Source: CAYRJD01 sp965212125 (lineage in GTDB: Bacteria > Actinomycetota > Acidimicrobiia > Acidimicrobiales > Poriferisodalaceae). Taken from it: a stretch of 64,000 bases of DNA. This document shows, piece by piece, positions 18,013 to 26,977 of the stretch. The stretch lies in contig OZ243045.1 in the NCBI GenBank assembly GCA_965212125.1, positions 1,426,001-1,490,000 on the forward strand, written 5' to 3'. How positions within the stretch are numbered: the first letter of the stretch is position 1; the number at the start of each line of letters is the position of its first letter. The notes beneath the pieces are model-generated. The model was given only the letters and a program-made list of their open reading frames with translations, had not been told where the DNA came from and ran no database searches. A program made the translations under genes and the position numbers.

Positions 18013-19068
18013 ATGCCGCCAGCCCCCGCTAAGCCAAACCCCGCAACCGGCGGCGCTTCGCAGGAAGTTTCGCAAGAAGTCCCGCTGGGCGTTACCTGGG
18101 GCAGCCTGGGTTCGCTCGGGATTGATGCGCTCGTGCCGATCGCGCAGTTCGCCCAACAGCACGGTTACAAATCGCTTTGGACCGTGGAGGCGACCTACAC
18201 GGATGCGGTGTCGCTGCTCGGCGCAACCGCCGTGGCTGTCCCCCAGCTTGATCTAGCCACCGGCATTATTCCCATCCAGTTCCGCACGCCGCCGCTAATG
18301 GCGATGACCGCTGCGACCTTGCAATCGCTGCGACCAGATGGGCAGGTTTGGTTGGGCTTGGGTGTGTCCGCTCCCGCCATCTTGCGCCAGCACGGTCAAG
18401 ACACGCCCGAACGACCGATCGCCATGATGCGTGAGTACGTGACGCTGCTGCGGGAGTGTTTGTCTGGTGAGCCGGTCACCTTTGAGGGCGACTTTTGGCA
18501 GGTGCGGAAGTTTCGGATGGGCGTGCGGATGGGCGAGAACCGGCCGCAGATTGTGCTGGCCGCGCTCAATCCGCAGATGCTGAAACTGGCGGGCGAGATA
18601 GCCGACGGCGTTTTGCTCAACTATCTGCCGGCCAGTCAGATACCGCAAGTGGTCGCTCATGTGCGCAGTGGTGGCGATGCCAAGATCATGTCGATGGTGC
18701 ACGCGGCGGTGGGCGAGCTAGAGCAGATCGCCAAGCCGGCTAGGCGTGATCTTGTCAACTATGTGATGGCCGACGGCTATGCGAACATGATGCGAGCGGC
18801 GGGCTACGGCGACGAGGTTGATGGTGCGCGGGCGGCGTTTGCTGAGCGCGACAGAGATGGGGCGCTGGCGGCCATTAGCGACGAGATGATCCAAGGGATC
18901 AACTTCATCGGCGACCCGGCGCAGGTGGCGGCGTTTGTGCGCAGCTACGTTGACGCCGGGGTTGAGTATCCGGTGCTGATGCCTATGCCGTGGGGCGACG
19001 ATCGGCGCGCAGTAGCCGAAGCGACGATCGCGGCCGCGGCGCAGTTTGCTGGCGCGGCGGCTGCTTAG
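18013..19068 (+). CDS. LLM-class (probably F420-dependent) oxidoreductase
   Basis: This 351-aa luciferase-like monooxygenase fold protein has the typical segments GYKSLWTVEATYTDAVSLLGA, VWLGLGVSAPAILRQHGQ, MMREYVTLLRECLSGEPVTFEGDFW and ADGVLLNYLP. In actinobacteria many such proteins use cofactor F420, but the cofactor is inferred. The first 25 residues (ASQEVSQEV) form a repetitive, poorly conserved lead. Substrate unknown. Confidence 0.87.
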   Translation: MPPAPAKPNPATGGASQEVSQEVPLGVTWGSLGSLGIDALVPIAQFAQQHGYKSLWTVEATYTDAVSLLGATAVAVPQLDLATGIIPIQFRTPPLMAMTAATLQSLRPDGQVWLGLGVSAPAILRQHGQDTPERPIAMMREYVTLLRECLSGEPVTFEGDFWQVRKFRMGVRMGENRPQIVLAALNPQMLKLAGEIADGVLLNYLPASQIPQVVAHVRSGGDAKIMSMVHAAVGELEQIAKPARRDLVNYVMADGYANMMRAAGYGDEVDGARAAFAERDRDGALAAISDEMIQGINFIGDPAQVAAFVRSYVDAGVEYPVLMPMPWGDDRRAVAEATIAAAAQFAGAAAA

Positions 19069-19077
19069 CCGCGCTGG

Positions 19078-19731
19078 CTAGTCGGCGGTCGCTACGCCCA
19101 CCGGGCAAGACAGACCGGTTCCGCCCAGCCCGCAATATCCATTCGGCACCTTGTGCAGATACTGCTGGTGGTATTCCTCGGCGTAGTAGAACGGTCCGGC
19201 GTCGCAGATCTCAGTGGTGATTTCGCCCATGCCAGCTTCGTCAAGCACCTCAGCAAAGCGCTGCTTGGAGGCCTCCGCCTGGGCCTTCTGTGTTTCGTTG
19301 GCGACATAAATCCCCGACCGATACTGCGTGCCAACGTCGTTGCCCTGTCGCATTCCTTGCGTGGGGTTGTGCCCTTCCCAAAACACTTTCAGCATCTGCT
19401 CGAGGCTGGTTTGCGCCGGGTCAAACACGACTAGCACCACCTCGTTGTGGCCTGTCGCACCGGAGCACACCTCTTGATAGGAGGGGTTGGGAGTGAAGCC
19501 GCCGCCATAGCCAACGGCGGTGGTGTAAACGCCGGGCTCGGTCCAGAACACTCGTTCGGCTCCCCAGAAACAACCCATACCCACGACGATGCTTTCAAGC
19601 CCGTCGGGGAACGGGCCGGCTATCGGCGTGCCCAAGACCGCGTGCAACTCGGGCACGGGCATTTCTTGCTCACGACCCGGCAGTGCCTGGTCGGCCGGCG
19701 GCATTTCGGCTTTGCGGCTGAATAATCCCAT
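19078..19731 (-). CDS. msrA: Peptide-methionine (S)-S-oxide reductase MsrA
   Basis: It repairs oxidised methionine. The 217-aa product shows the catalytic motif GMGCFWGAERVF, then GYGGG, EVCSGATGHNE, FWEGHNPTQGMRQGNDVGTQ and a resolving Cys region (YCGLGGTGLSC). The catalytic residue is a normal Cys (TGC/TGT), not TGA. ATG 19731 has GGGAG about 7 nt upstream. The N-terminus resembles that of longer MsrA forms. Confidence 0.95.
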   Translation of the reverse strand: MGLFSRKAEMPPADQALPGREQEMPVPELHAVLGTPIAGPFPDGLESIVVGMGCFWGAERVFWTEPGVYTTAVGYGGGFTPNPSYQEVCSGATGHNEVVLVVFDPAQTSLEQMLKVFWEGHNPTQGMRQGNDVGTQYRSGIYVANETQKAQAEASKQRFAEVLDEAGMGEITTEICDAGPFYYAEEYHQQYLHKVPNGYCGLGGTGLSCPVGVATAD

Positions 19732-19828
19732 TGCGGGCTCCCTTTGCTTTTTCTGCAGTGTTGCTGCGGGCTCGCGCCAGTGCAAGCACTCTCAGCGTAT
19801 TACCTGGCGGTGGCGTAAGGTTCGCGGC

Positions 19829-20743
19829 GTGAAAATTGCTGCTGTGTTTCCTTCTGTTGCATTCCGGGAAGGCCCGGAACGATTGCTTGACCTGGCGAGA
19901 GCCATTGAAGACATCGGCTACGACGACCTGGCCGTCTATGACCATGTGGTGATGGGCTACCCCGCAGAGGGCCGCACTGCGCGCTACCCCGCCCAGATGC
20001 CGATCATGGAGGCGCTGATGCTGCTGTCTAATCTGACGGCGGTAACCAAGCGAATCCAGCTGAGCACTGAGGTTTTGGTGTTGCCGCAGCGGCAGCCGGT
20101 GTTGGTGGCCAAGCAGGTCAGCACGCTTGACACGCTGAGCGGCGGGCGAATGCGCCTGGGCGTTGGCGTGGGTTGGCAAGAGGCCGAGTACGACGCGCTT
20201 GAAGAAAGCTTCACCAACCGCGGCAAGCGGATGGATGAGGCGATTGACCTGCTGCGCGCCTACTGGGGCGGCGGGCAGATTGAGTATCGCGGCAACTACT
20301 ACAACTCTCACGACATGGGGATGGAGCCCGTCTCTCCGCAGGGGTCCAACATTCCGATCTGGGTGGCTGGCGACAGTCCGGCTTCGATACGCCGCACCGC
20401 CACTAGGGGCGACGGCTGGATGGCGTCTGGCACATCCGATGAGCGCGCCGTGGAGTGCGTGGCTGAGATCAAGCGCCAGGCCGAAGAGGCTGGCCGTGAC
20501 CCGGCGACGATCGGCATGCAGATGATGCTGGCGACTCCGCCGCGCAGCCACGACGAAGAAAGCAAGAGCTTTTACGCCGATCTGGATGCCGTGAGCGAGC
20601 GAGCGGCGGTAGTGGCGGCGATGGGTTTTGACTGGACGTCGGTGAATGCGACCGCTGTGTTTCAGTCGGGGGCACGATCTGTCGATGCGTTGATTGAGCA
20701 GATGGGCGTAATCCACGAGCGAGTGGATAAGGAAGTGAACTGA
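19829..20743 (+). CDS. LLM-class F420-type oxidoreductase
   Basis: The 304-aa luciferase-like oxidoreductase starts at GTG 19829 (KIAAVFPSVAFREGPERLLDLA) with TAAGG upstream. Conserved parts include DLAVYDHVVMGYP, LSTEVLVLPQRQPVLVAKQVSTLDTLSGGR and GVGVGWQEAEYDAL, characteristic of F420-dependent family members. It ends four bases before the next gene, so the two are probably co-transcribed. Confidence 0.88.
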   Translation: MKIAAVFPSVAFREGPERLLDLARAIEDIGYDDLAVYDHVVMGYPAEGRTARYPAQMPIMEALMLLSNLTAVTKRIQLSTEVLVLPQRQPVLVAKQVSTLDTLSGGRMRLGVGVGWQEAEYDALEESFTNRGKRMDEAIDLLRAYWGGGQIEYRGNYYNSHDMGMEPVSPQGSNIPIWVAGDSPASIRRTATRGDGWMASGTSDERAVECVAEIKRQAEEAGRDPATIGMQMMLATPPRSHDEESKSFYADLDAVSERAAVVAAMGFDWTSVNATAVFQSGARSVDALIEQMGVIHERVDKEVN

Positions 20744-20747
20744 ACTG

Positions 20748-21548
20748 ATGGCTGAGTTGGCGGCGGGGCGCGAGCTAATCGTTGAAAATCTGAACAGGTG
20801 CTGGGACAGTTGCGTTGAGCTGTTTGATTCGCTGACCGACGAGCAGTGGGAGGTGCAGTCGCATTGTCCCGAATGGACGGTGAAGGGAATCGCCGCTCAC
20901 TTGATGTCGGTTGAGCAGATGTTGTCTGACTGGCTGCCGCAGAGCGCCGATGCGCCGCCGCCGTTTGAGCAGGTTGCTGACAAGTTCGCCGCGGCGATGG
21001 CACTGCCGAACGATGAGCTGACGCCGGCGCTCAGGTCGGTGCTTGATGGCCGCCGCAGCCAGTTGGCTTCGGCTAGCGATGACCTGTTTGCGACGCCGTC
21101 GATAACTCCGGTTGGGCCTGGCACCTATGGTCGCTTTATGTCGATTCGGGAGTTTGACTTTTGGATGCACGAGCGCGACTGCCGCACTCCGCTGGGGATG
21201 CCCACTAGCAACGGCGGGCCGGAGGCTGAGATGGCGCTGGATGAGGTGCACATGTCGGTCGGGTATATCGCTGGCAAAAAGATCGGCCTGCCCGACGGTG
21301 CTTCTATTCACTTTGCGATCACGGGTGAGTGCGAGCGAGACGTTTTTGTGCGCGTTGACGGGCGGGCGGGCGAGGTGGATGCGTTGAGCGATCCGACCGT
21401 GGTTCTGCACTGCGACTCAATGGCGTTTATGGATCAGGCCTGCGGGCGGGTTGATCCGGAGCAGCCGATTGCGGCGGGGCTGATCAGCTGGTCGGGCGAT
21501 GAAGAGTTGGGCGCACATGCGGCCCGCAACCTTCGTTTCACTATGTAG
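20748..21548 (+). CDS. Mycothiol-dependent maleylpyruvate isomerase-family protein
   Basis: This 266-aa protein has a DinB-like helical metal-binding domain: CPEWTVKGIAAHLMSVEQ gives the first His ligand, and IREFDFWMHERDCR the Glu/His pair. It also has the C-terminal domain common in actinobacterial members. The family includes mycothiol-dependent isomerases and S-transferases. A specific reaction cannot be assigned. It follows an LLM gene by 4 bp. Confidence 0.82.
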   Translation: MAELAAGRELIVENLNRCWDSCVELFDSLTDEQWEVQSHCPEWTVKGIAAHLMSVEQMLSDWLPQSADAPPPFEQVADKFAAAMALPNDELTPALRSVLDGRRSQLASASDDLFATPSITPVGPGTYGRFMSIREFDFWMHERDCRTPLGMPTSNGGPEAEMALDEVHMSVGYIAGKKIGLPDGASIHFAITGECERDVFVRVDGRAGEVDALSDPTVVLHCDSMAFMDQACGRVDPEQPIAAGLISWSGDEELGAHAARNLRFTM

Positions 21549-21666
21549 CTGCCGGCTTGCTGGCAGGTCTGGCGGCGGTTGGGTTGCTGGTGGCCGGCAG
21601 CGGCCGGTGGCTGGTTGCTAGCGCTGGACTCGGTGGCGGTTGCTGGCGCTGGGCTAACATTGCCCT

Positions 21667-22668
21667 ATGGCAACCAAGGCTGTGCCTGATTCGCTAAAGG
21701 CGGTGCTCAAAGCCGCGCCGTTTGAGGTGGAGCCGATTGATGCCAGCTTCGGGGCGTATGTACGCAACGTTGAGCTTCGTTCAATCACCGACGATGCCTT
21801 CCAGATGTTGTATTCGGTTTGGCTGGAGTACGCGCTGCTGGTGTTTGAAGATCAGTTCCTGACGCGCGACGAACAGAACGAGTTTGCCGCCCGGTTTGGT
21901 TCGCTGGAGTTTGCGGCGACGGCGATCTCCAACGTGGGTAAGGACGGCAAGCTGCACAACAGCCCCGACGATGACGTGGTCAAGTCGCTGCGCGGCAACG
22001 AGGGCTGGCATCACGACAGTACTTATATGCCTTTGCAGGCGAAGGGCGCCGTGTTTACCGCCGAGGTTGTGCCGAGCGAGGGTGCGGCGACCGGCTGGGC
22101 GGACATGCGGGCTGCCTATGAGGCGCTTGATGCGGACACGCAGGAGTACCTGGCGGGGTTGAAGGCGCATCATTCGCTGCAGTACAGCCAGGGGCGGATG
22201 GGTTATTTGCCCACCCAGAACAAGGACGGCGGCTACGACATGTACGGCTATCACGACGCCGACACTCCGCTGCGGTCGTTGGTGAAGGTGCATCCCGAGA
22301 CTGGCAAGCCGAACCTGCTCATCGGGCGGCACGCTCACGACATTGTTGGGATGACGTCGGAAGAGTCGACCGAGTTGCTTGACAAGTTGAACGCGGATGC
22401 CTGTCAGTCGCCACGCACTTATCACCAGCAATGGAAGCCGGGTGAGGCTGTGGTGTGGGACAACCGCCGTTTGATGCATCGTGGCACGCCGTTTGATATG
22501 ACGCAGCGGCGCATTATGTGGCACGCCCGCATCGCTGGCGACACGGCTTCGGAGCTGGCGGATAATCACACGTCGGAGACTTCGGAGGCGGTGGCGGACG
22601 ATCCGATAGCGAAAAGCCGCAACGCATTTAGCGGCGGGTGTTGTAGTCCTAGTCCTGCGGATGAGTAG
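21667..22668 (+). CDS. TauD/TfdA-family 2-oxoglutarate dioxygenase
   Basis: The 333-aa Fe(II)/2-oxoglutarate-dependent dioxygenase has the first two iron ligands in GWHHDSTY (H115, D117), the distal His in LMHRGTPFD and the 2-oxoglutarate-binding Arg in QRRIMWHARI. It could hydroxylate sulfonates, aryloxy acids or similar compounds. The C-terminus ends in an unusual Cys-rich GGCCSPSPADE. The 118-bp spacer before it contains a near-duplicate around GGTTGCTAGCGCTGG. Confidence 0.88.
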   Translation: MATKAVPDSLKAVLKAAPFEVEPIDASFGAYVRNVELRSITDDAFQMLYSVWLEYALLVFEDQFLTRDEQNEFAARFGSLEFAATAISNVGKDGKLHNSPDDDVVKSLRGNEGWHHDSTYMPLQAKGAVFTAEVVPSEGAATGWADMRAAYEALDADTQEYLAGLKAHHSLQYSQGRMGYLPTQNKDGGYDMYGYHDADTPLRSLVKVHPETGKPNLLIGRHAHDIVGMTSEESTELLDKLNADACQSPRTYHQQWKPGEAVVWDNRRLMHRGTPFDMTQRRIMWHARIAGDTASELADNHTSETSEAVADDPIAKSRNAFSGGCCSPSPADE

Positions 22669-22689
22669 GGCTGCTGGCGCTAGCTATTT

Positions 22690-23622
22690 CTATTTCGCGG
22701 CAAAGCCGCGGAAAACCGTCGGGTTTTCCAGGGTGGCTAGTCGCTGGTTGCGGTGATTGACATCGTCTAGCAGCTCGGGATGCGACAGCACCCAAAAGCG
22801 CTTCTCATACATCGCATCAATCACCTTTTGAGCGACATCGGCCGGGTCCATGCCACTTTCAATGAGCGCCGCTATGCGACTGTTGCGGCTGCGCGCCTCG
22901 GGCGTGGGCTTGCCGTCGGTGCTGGCCGGACTAGCGCTGTCCGGACTAGCGCTGTCCGGGCGGCGCAAACTCTCAGGTCGGTTGCGCTGCGCCGTGGCGA
23001 TATTGGTGCGCACCACGCCCGGGCACAACACCGACACACCCAAGTTGGTGGTTTCGTCGTACTCGGTTTCCAGGTACAGCGTTTCCATCAGCCCCACCAC
23101 GCCGTATTTCGCAGCGTTGTAAGGACCGAGTCCCGGCGTGGGCATGAGCCCAGCCACTGAGGCGGTGCTCATGATGTGCGACTGGTCGGCCGCTCGCAGG
23201 TGCGGCAAAAAGTGATGCACGCCGTGGATTACTCCCCACAAGCACACGTCAACCACCCATTTCCAATCCACCAACTGCTGGTTGCGGATTAGCCCGCCGC
23301 CGCCAACTCCGGCGTTGTTGCACAAGATGTGCACCTCGCCGAATTGCTTGATGGTGGCATCGGCCAGCGCGGCAACCGAATCCGAGCTGGCAACGTCGGT
23401 CACGACGCCAACCGCGGTGGCGGTGCTCGAGCCAGCGCCGCCGCTTGGATTGACCGCGGCGATCGCTTCGTTTATTTCGGCGGTGGCTTGATTCAGCGCA
23501 CCCTCCTCAATATCTGCCAGCACCACGTTGGCGCCCTCAGCGGCAAATGCGTGAGCCAGTGCCTTGCCGATGCCAGATGCCGCACCGGTAACGACCGCCA
23601 CGCGGTCTTTCATCGTTTCCAT
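22690..23622 (-). CDS. SDR-family oxidoreductase
   Basis: The 310-aa short-chain dehydrogenase has TGAASGIGKALA at the N-terminus, CNNAGVGGGG, and the catalytic region MSTASVAGLM...YNAAKYGV. A poorly conserved loop at about residues 225-240 contains a small in-frame repeat (SPDSASPDSASPAS), one of several such expansions in this window. It converges on the dioxygenase gene with a 21-bp gap. Substrate unknown. Confidence 0.87.
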   Translation of the reverse strand: METMKDRVAVVTGAASGIGKALAHAFAAEGANVVLADIEEGALNQATAEINEAIAAVNPSGGAGSSTATAVGVVTDVASSDSVAALADATIKQFGEVHILCNNAGVGGGGLIRNQQLVDWKWVVDVCLWGVIHGVHHFLPHLRAADQSHIMSTASVAGLMPTPGLGPYNAAKYGVVGLMETLYLETEYDETTNLGVSVLCPGVVRTNIATAQRNRPESLRRPDSASPDSASPASTDGKPTPEARSRNSRIAALIESGMDPADVAQKVIDAMYEKRFWVLSHPELLDDVNHRNQRLATLENPTVFRGFAAK

Positions 23623-23738
23623 GCGCAGTTTCTAGCCCGTTCTGGCGGCGCTCGCAGTCGAAGCTAGATTTACGGCTCGCTTTACGTGGCCCAGCGAATG
23701 TGAATCTGCGAATGTCGCGGCTGACAGTAGAATTGTGC

Positions 23739-23767
23739 TTGAACCAAGTCAGTCTTGGCGTTATGTT
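23739..23767 (+). promoter_or_regulatory. Candidate promoter of the two-gene cassette
   Basis: TTGAAC at 23739-23744 and TATGTT at 23762-23767 are separated by 17 bp, a plausible sigma-70-like promoter upstream of the small gene at 23817. Between it and the start lies an imperfect 15-bp duplication (GAGAAACACGCCACT, then GAGAAATACGCCTGA). Confidence 0.4.
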
Positions 23768-23816
23768 GAGAAACACGCCACTGAGAAATACGCCTGAGCC
23801 AGAGAAAGAGGAGCCA

Positions 23817-24005
23817 ATGTCTGAAGAAACCGTGCTGTACCACGTCATTGAAACCGAAGAAGAGCTAGACGAGGTCATTCAGAATGCGCTGGAGGGCACA
23901 GGCTCAACGCTGGAAGAGCTTCGCGAACAGGCAAAGAGCGGATACTTTGACTCAGAAGAGCACCGGATCGCTTGGTTCGTGATCACTGGTTTGGGACGAG
24001 GCTGA
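23817..24005 (+). CDS. Small acidic protein, first gene of an uncharacterised pair
   Basis: This 62-aa protein (MSEETVLYHVIETEEELDEV...) has a good AGGAG site 5 nt before the ATG at 23817. It is strongly acidic and probably helical, ending FVITGLGRG. Its size, charge and position 16 bp before a larger basic protein are what is seen in toxin-antitoxin or immunity-type pairs, but no antitoxin family is recognised. The base composition here is visibly less GC-rich than in flanking metabolic genes, which hints at recent acquisition. Confidence 0.65.
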   Translation: MSEETVLYHVIETEEELDEVIQNALEGTGSTLEELREQAKSGYFDSEEHRIAWFVITGLGRG

Positions 24006-24021
24006 CCGCTCTCAAACCTGG

Positions 24022-24696
24022 ATGGCTAGCAAGGATCTTGAGAAACAAGTTCGTCAGTTTGCAAGCGAACTAAGCAGCCTTCTAAACAAAACGGTTACCG
24101 ACGGGATTCGGTTATCGGCAATGGCGACTGCGGAAAGCAACGTGGTCATTGGGTGTCGGGTTTCCGAGAAAACTCCCAGAGGCGATCTCATCCCTATCAA
24201 GGTCAAGTCAGGTCGCGCCGCTGTTTACCTCCATCTTTTTCACTCGTACACAGTTGACAAAGAACAGAAATATTTGACGATGGCGAAGAGTGCTCTGATT
24301 CTGTACACGGCCGGAGAGAGGAAGGACGACAATCATCTCGTGAGATTTGACTATGCCCGTGAACCAGTCGCCAACCTTCCGCAAGCTCACATGCACGTCT
24401 CGGGGCGACGAGATGACCTAGATCGGATCTACCTTGCGGGGAGCCGGAAAAGTCGGAAATTGATTGACCTGCACTTCCCCGTCGGCGGGAAACGTTTTCG
24501 ACCAACTCTTGAAGACGTCATTGAGTTCATGGTGTTGGAGAAAATGGTTGAACCCAGGCCTGGATGGAAAAAAGTAGTGAGCGAGCAGCGATCAAAGTGG
24601 AACAAGATCCAACTGAAGCACGCCGTTCAAAGTGATCCCGACTCTGCGGCTGAGGCTCTGAGGGAGATGGGCCGAAGCGTTGCCAAGGCGAGATAG
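24022..24696 (+). CDS. Uncharacterised 224-aa basic protein, second gene of the pair
   Basis: The protein has a helical start (LEKQVRQFASELSSLLNK), a central beta-rich part with QAHMHVSGRRDDLDR, then LHFPVGGKRFRPTLEDVIEF, and a basic C-terminal helix region. From memory, the PVGGxRFRPxLEDVIEF pattern recurs in uncharacterised actinobacterial proteins. I know of no assigned function. The paired HMH could bind metal. Given the acidic small partner, a toxin or effector role is possible but speculative. Confidence 0.7.
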   Translation: MASKDLEKQVRQFASELSSLLNKTVTDGIRLSAMATAESNVVIGCRVSEKTPRGDLIPIKVKSGRAAVYLHLFHSYTVDKEQKYLTMAKSALILYTAGERKDDNHLVRFDYAREPVANLPQAHMHVSGRRDDLDRIYLAGSRKSRKLIDLHFPVGGKRFRPTLEDVIEFMVLEKMVEPRPGWKKVVSEQRSKWNKIQLKHAVQSDPDSAAEALREMGRSVAKAR

Positions 24697-24732
24697 ACCG
24701 CACGACGATGGCGCTTAGCTCGGCGTCAGCGC

Positions 24733-25872
24733 TTAACCCGCGTTCAGCTTTTCCAGCCGATCCATCACGTCCACGTATTCGCTGATCATGTTCTCCACCA
24801 CCCGGGTCGCGGAGATCGACTCGTTCAACGAACCAACCACCTGCCCCACGAAGTAGTTCGACAACTCCACCGCCCCCGTGTTGCTCGGGTTCATGGCGGC
24901 TCGGTCAACTCGCTGGCTGGCTCGTGCGATCAGCATCGGCTGCAGCGGCATGGGCAACGTGCCGGGCGAATCCGGTCCTTCCCATTCGTCGGTCCAGGCT
25001 GAGCGCAGCTGGCGGGCGGGCTTGCCGGTGCGTGAGCGCGAGCGCAAGGTGTCCGAAGACGACGCTGCCAAGAACTTCTCTTTCACCGCCGGATGCGTTT
25101 CGGCCTCTTGCGTGGTGAGCCAAACCGAACCGCACCACACGCCTTGCGCGCCCAGCGCCAAAGAGGCGGCCACCTGCCTGCCGCTAGCGATGCCTCCCGC
25201 CGCTAGCACCGGCGTGGGGGCGATGGCATCCACGATTTCAGGAACAAGCACCATCGTGGCGATGTCGCCGGTGTGTCCGCCCGCTTCGTGGCCTTGCGCT
25301 ATCACGATGTCAACGCCGGCGGCGACGTGACGCTCGGCGTGCGCTCGCTTGCCCGCCAGCGCACCGACTAGCACGCCGTTTTCGTGGGCTCGCTCGATCA
25401 TGTCGGGCGGCGGCGGACCGAGGGCGTTGACGATCAGCTTGATCGGGTAGCTGAACGCCACGTCCATCAGCGGCACCGCCTGGGCGTAGGTCATCGGTGG
25501 CTCGGAGGTGCCCGCCATCGTGGAGGCGCCGTCGTCGGGCGGCAGCTCGGGCACGTCGTAGCGCTTCATCATGTCTTCCACGAATGCGGTGTGGCTGGGC
25601 GGGATCATTTCTTTTAGATCTTTGACGCTTAGCTCGCCGTCGGACTTGCCCTCGTACTTGGCTGGCACGATGATGTCAACGCCGAACGGCTTGTCGCCGA
25701 TCTCGTCTTGAATCCAAGCCATGTCAATGTCAAGTTGCTCCGGGGTGTGGCCGGCCGCGCCGAGCACGCCCAGGCCGCCCGCCTTTGAGACCGCAGCGAC
25801 CACGTCTCGGCAGTGGGTGAAAGCAACAATGGGGACGTCGACGCCAAGCGTCTCGCAGATAGGTGTTTTCAT
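24733..25872 (-). CDS. Nitronate monooxygenase-family flavoprotein
   Basis: The 379-aa TIM-barrel FMN protein resembles 2-nitropropane dioxygenase and enoyl reductase-like enzymes. It shows the phosphate-binding segment TPVLAAGGIASGRQVAASLALGA, AQGHEAGGHTGD and VWCGSVWLTTQEAE. Relatives oxidise alkyl nitronates or act as NAD(P)H:flavin/quinone reductases. It appears monocistronic. Confidence 0.88.
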   Translation of the reverse strand: MKTPICETLGVDVPIVAFTHCRDVVAAVSKAGGLGVLGAAGHTPEQLDIDMAWIQDEIGDKPFGVDIIVPAKYEGKSDGELSVKDLKEMIPPSHTAFVEDMMKRYDVPELPPDDGASTMAGTSEPPMTYAQAVPLMDVAFSYPIKLIVNALGPPPPDMIERAHENGVLVGALAGKRAHAERHVAAGVDIVIAQGHEAGGHTGDIATMVLVPEIVDAIAPTPVLAAGGIASGRQVAASLALGAQGVWCGSVWLTTQEAETHPAVKEKFLAASSSDTLRSRSRTGKPARQLRSAWTDEWEGPDSPGTLPMPLQPMLIARASQRVDRAAMNPSNTGAVELSNYFVGQVVGSLNESISATRVVENMISEYVDVMDRLEKLNAG

Positions 25873-25989
25873 GCCCTAGACGCTACGCGCATTGGCGAGG
25901 GCTTGCTGCGGCTTGCAGGAGCTCGGTTGTTGGGGGCGCGTTGTGGGTGGGTGGCGGCGCCAAGGCCCGGGCTGCGAAGGACCGCGCCG

Positions 25990-26865
25990 TTACAACTCCA
26001 CCGCGGTGAGATCGTCGCCCAACACAATCTCGCCATCAAAGTGCTCGGCGGCGATTTGGCGCCACTCTTCTTCATCGCCTGAGTTCATCGACGGCAAATA
26101 ATGCGTCAGCACCAGCTTGGCGACATTTGCCCTGGCGGCGGTGCGGGCGGCGTCTTCAACCGAAGAGTGGTACTCCAAAATGTCTTGCAGGCGAGCGGCG
26201 GGAAGCAGCTTCACCAGCTCGGGGCGCAGCACGGTTTGAACGTATGCGGTTGCACCTTGCGCTAGCTCGTCCAGCTCGTCGCAGGGAATGCCATCGCCAG
26301 CGATCACCACCGACGATGCTCCGTCGGTCACCCGATACGCCACCGACGGCTCAACCGGCGCGTGGCTGGTGCGGCCGACCTGAACCGAAAGCTCGCCCAC
26401 GTCAAAGCTGTCGCCCGGCGCTACTTCAATCACATTCGGTTGCGGACCCCAATTGAGATCGTCGTGGTGTTCGACACGAAAGCCGATGTCGGGTTTGAGC
26501 ATGGCGAGCAAGCCGTCCATCATTTCGCTCGTGCGAGCCGGGCCGTAGACGGTGAGCTGCTGCGATGGATCTTGAGTCATCACCCAGTACGTGGTGACGA
26601 CGTCGTTGAGGGCGCAGATGTGGTCCGAATGCAGGTGGGTTAGCAAGACGGCGTCTAGCTGGACGGGCAAGATTCCAGCGCCAGCCAACCGCATGACCGC
26701 TCCCCTGCCCGCGTCGAACATGATGCGGGTGGGCTGGGGTGGGTCGGAGTCGTCGGTGCTGGGCGCGCCGTTCCCTGCCGCGCTCCCCTCAAGGATTGAC
26801 ATCGGCCCGGCGCGATCCGGATTCGGCAACGGCGTGCCGGTGCCTCCAAGCGTTAGCTTCATCAT
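25990..26865 (-). CDS. MBL-fold metallo-hydrolase (RNase Z-like)
   Basis: This 291-aa metallo-beta-lactamase-fold protein begins MMKLTLGGTGTPLPNP, and the metal motif HLHSDH is at residues 77-82 in VLLTHLHSDHICALND. Further candidate ligands are in GRTSHAPVEPSV and LTHYLPSMNSGD. The start GTGTPxP and the overall layout match RNase Z/arylsulfatase-like members, but a role in tRNA processing cannot be asserted. GGGGA precedes the start by about 7 nt. It is divergent from dapD. Confidence 0.85.
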   Translation of the reverse strand: MMKLTLGGTGTPLPNPDRAGPMSILEGSAAGNGAPSTDDSDPPQPTRIMFDAGRGAVMRLAGAGILPVQLDAVLLTHLHSDHICALNDVVTTYWVMTQDPSQQLTVYGPARTSEMMDGLLAMLKPDIGFRVEHHDDLNWGPQPNVIEVAPGDSFDVGELSVQVGRTSHAPVEPSVAYRVTDGASSVVIAGDGIPCDELDELAQGATAYVQTVLRPELVKLLPAARLQDILEYHSSVEDAARTAARANVAKLVLTHYLPSMNSGDEEEWRQIAAEHFDGEIVLGDDLTAVEL

Positions 26866-26938
26866 TGATCTTCCCCTTACTTGCAGGAGCCTGTTGGAAG
26901 CTCACACAATAAGGCCACAATGTCGCAGTAGCGTGAAA

Positions 26939-26963
26939 AAATCTCAAAATCAAAATGAGATTT
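26939..26963. promoter_or_regulatory. Inverted repeat between the MBL gene and dapD
   Basis: AAATCTCA (26939-26946) and TGAGATTT (26956-26963) form a perfect 8-bp dyad around a 9-nt AT-only-plus-C centre. It lies in the divergent spacer, 15 bp before the dapD start. Position and symmetry fit a repressor or activator operator better than a terminator. Confidence 0.5.
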
Positions 26964-26977
26964 AGGTCAGGTCTGAT

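Noticed and set aside
19078..19731. MsrA as a second selenoprotein
   Set aside because: The GCFWG Cys is encoded by a normal Cys codon and the frame has no internal TGA.
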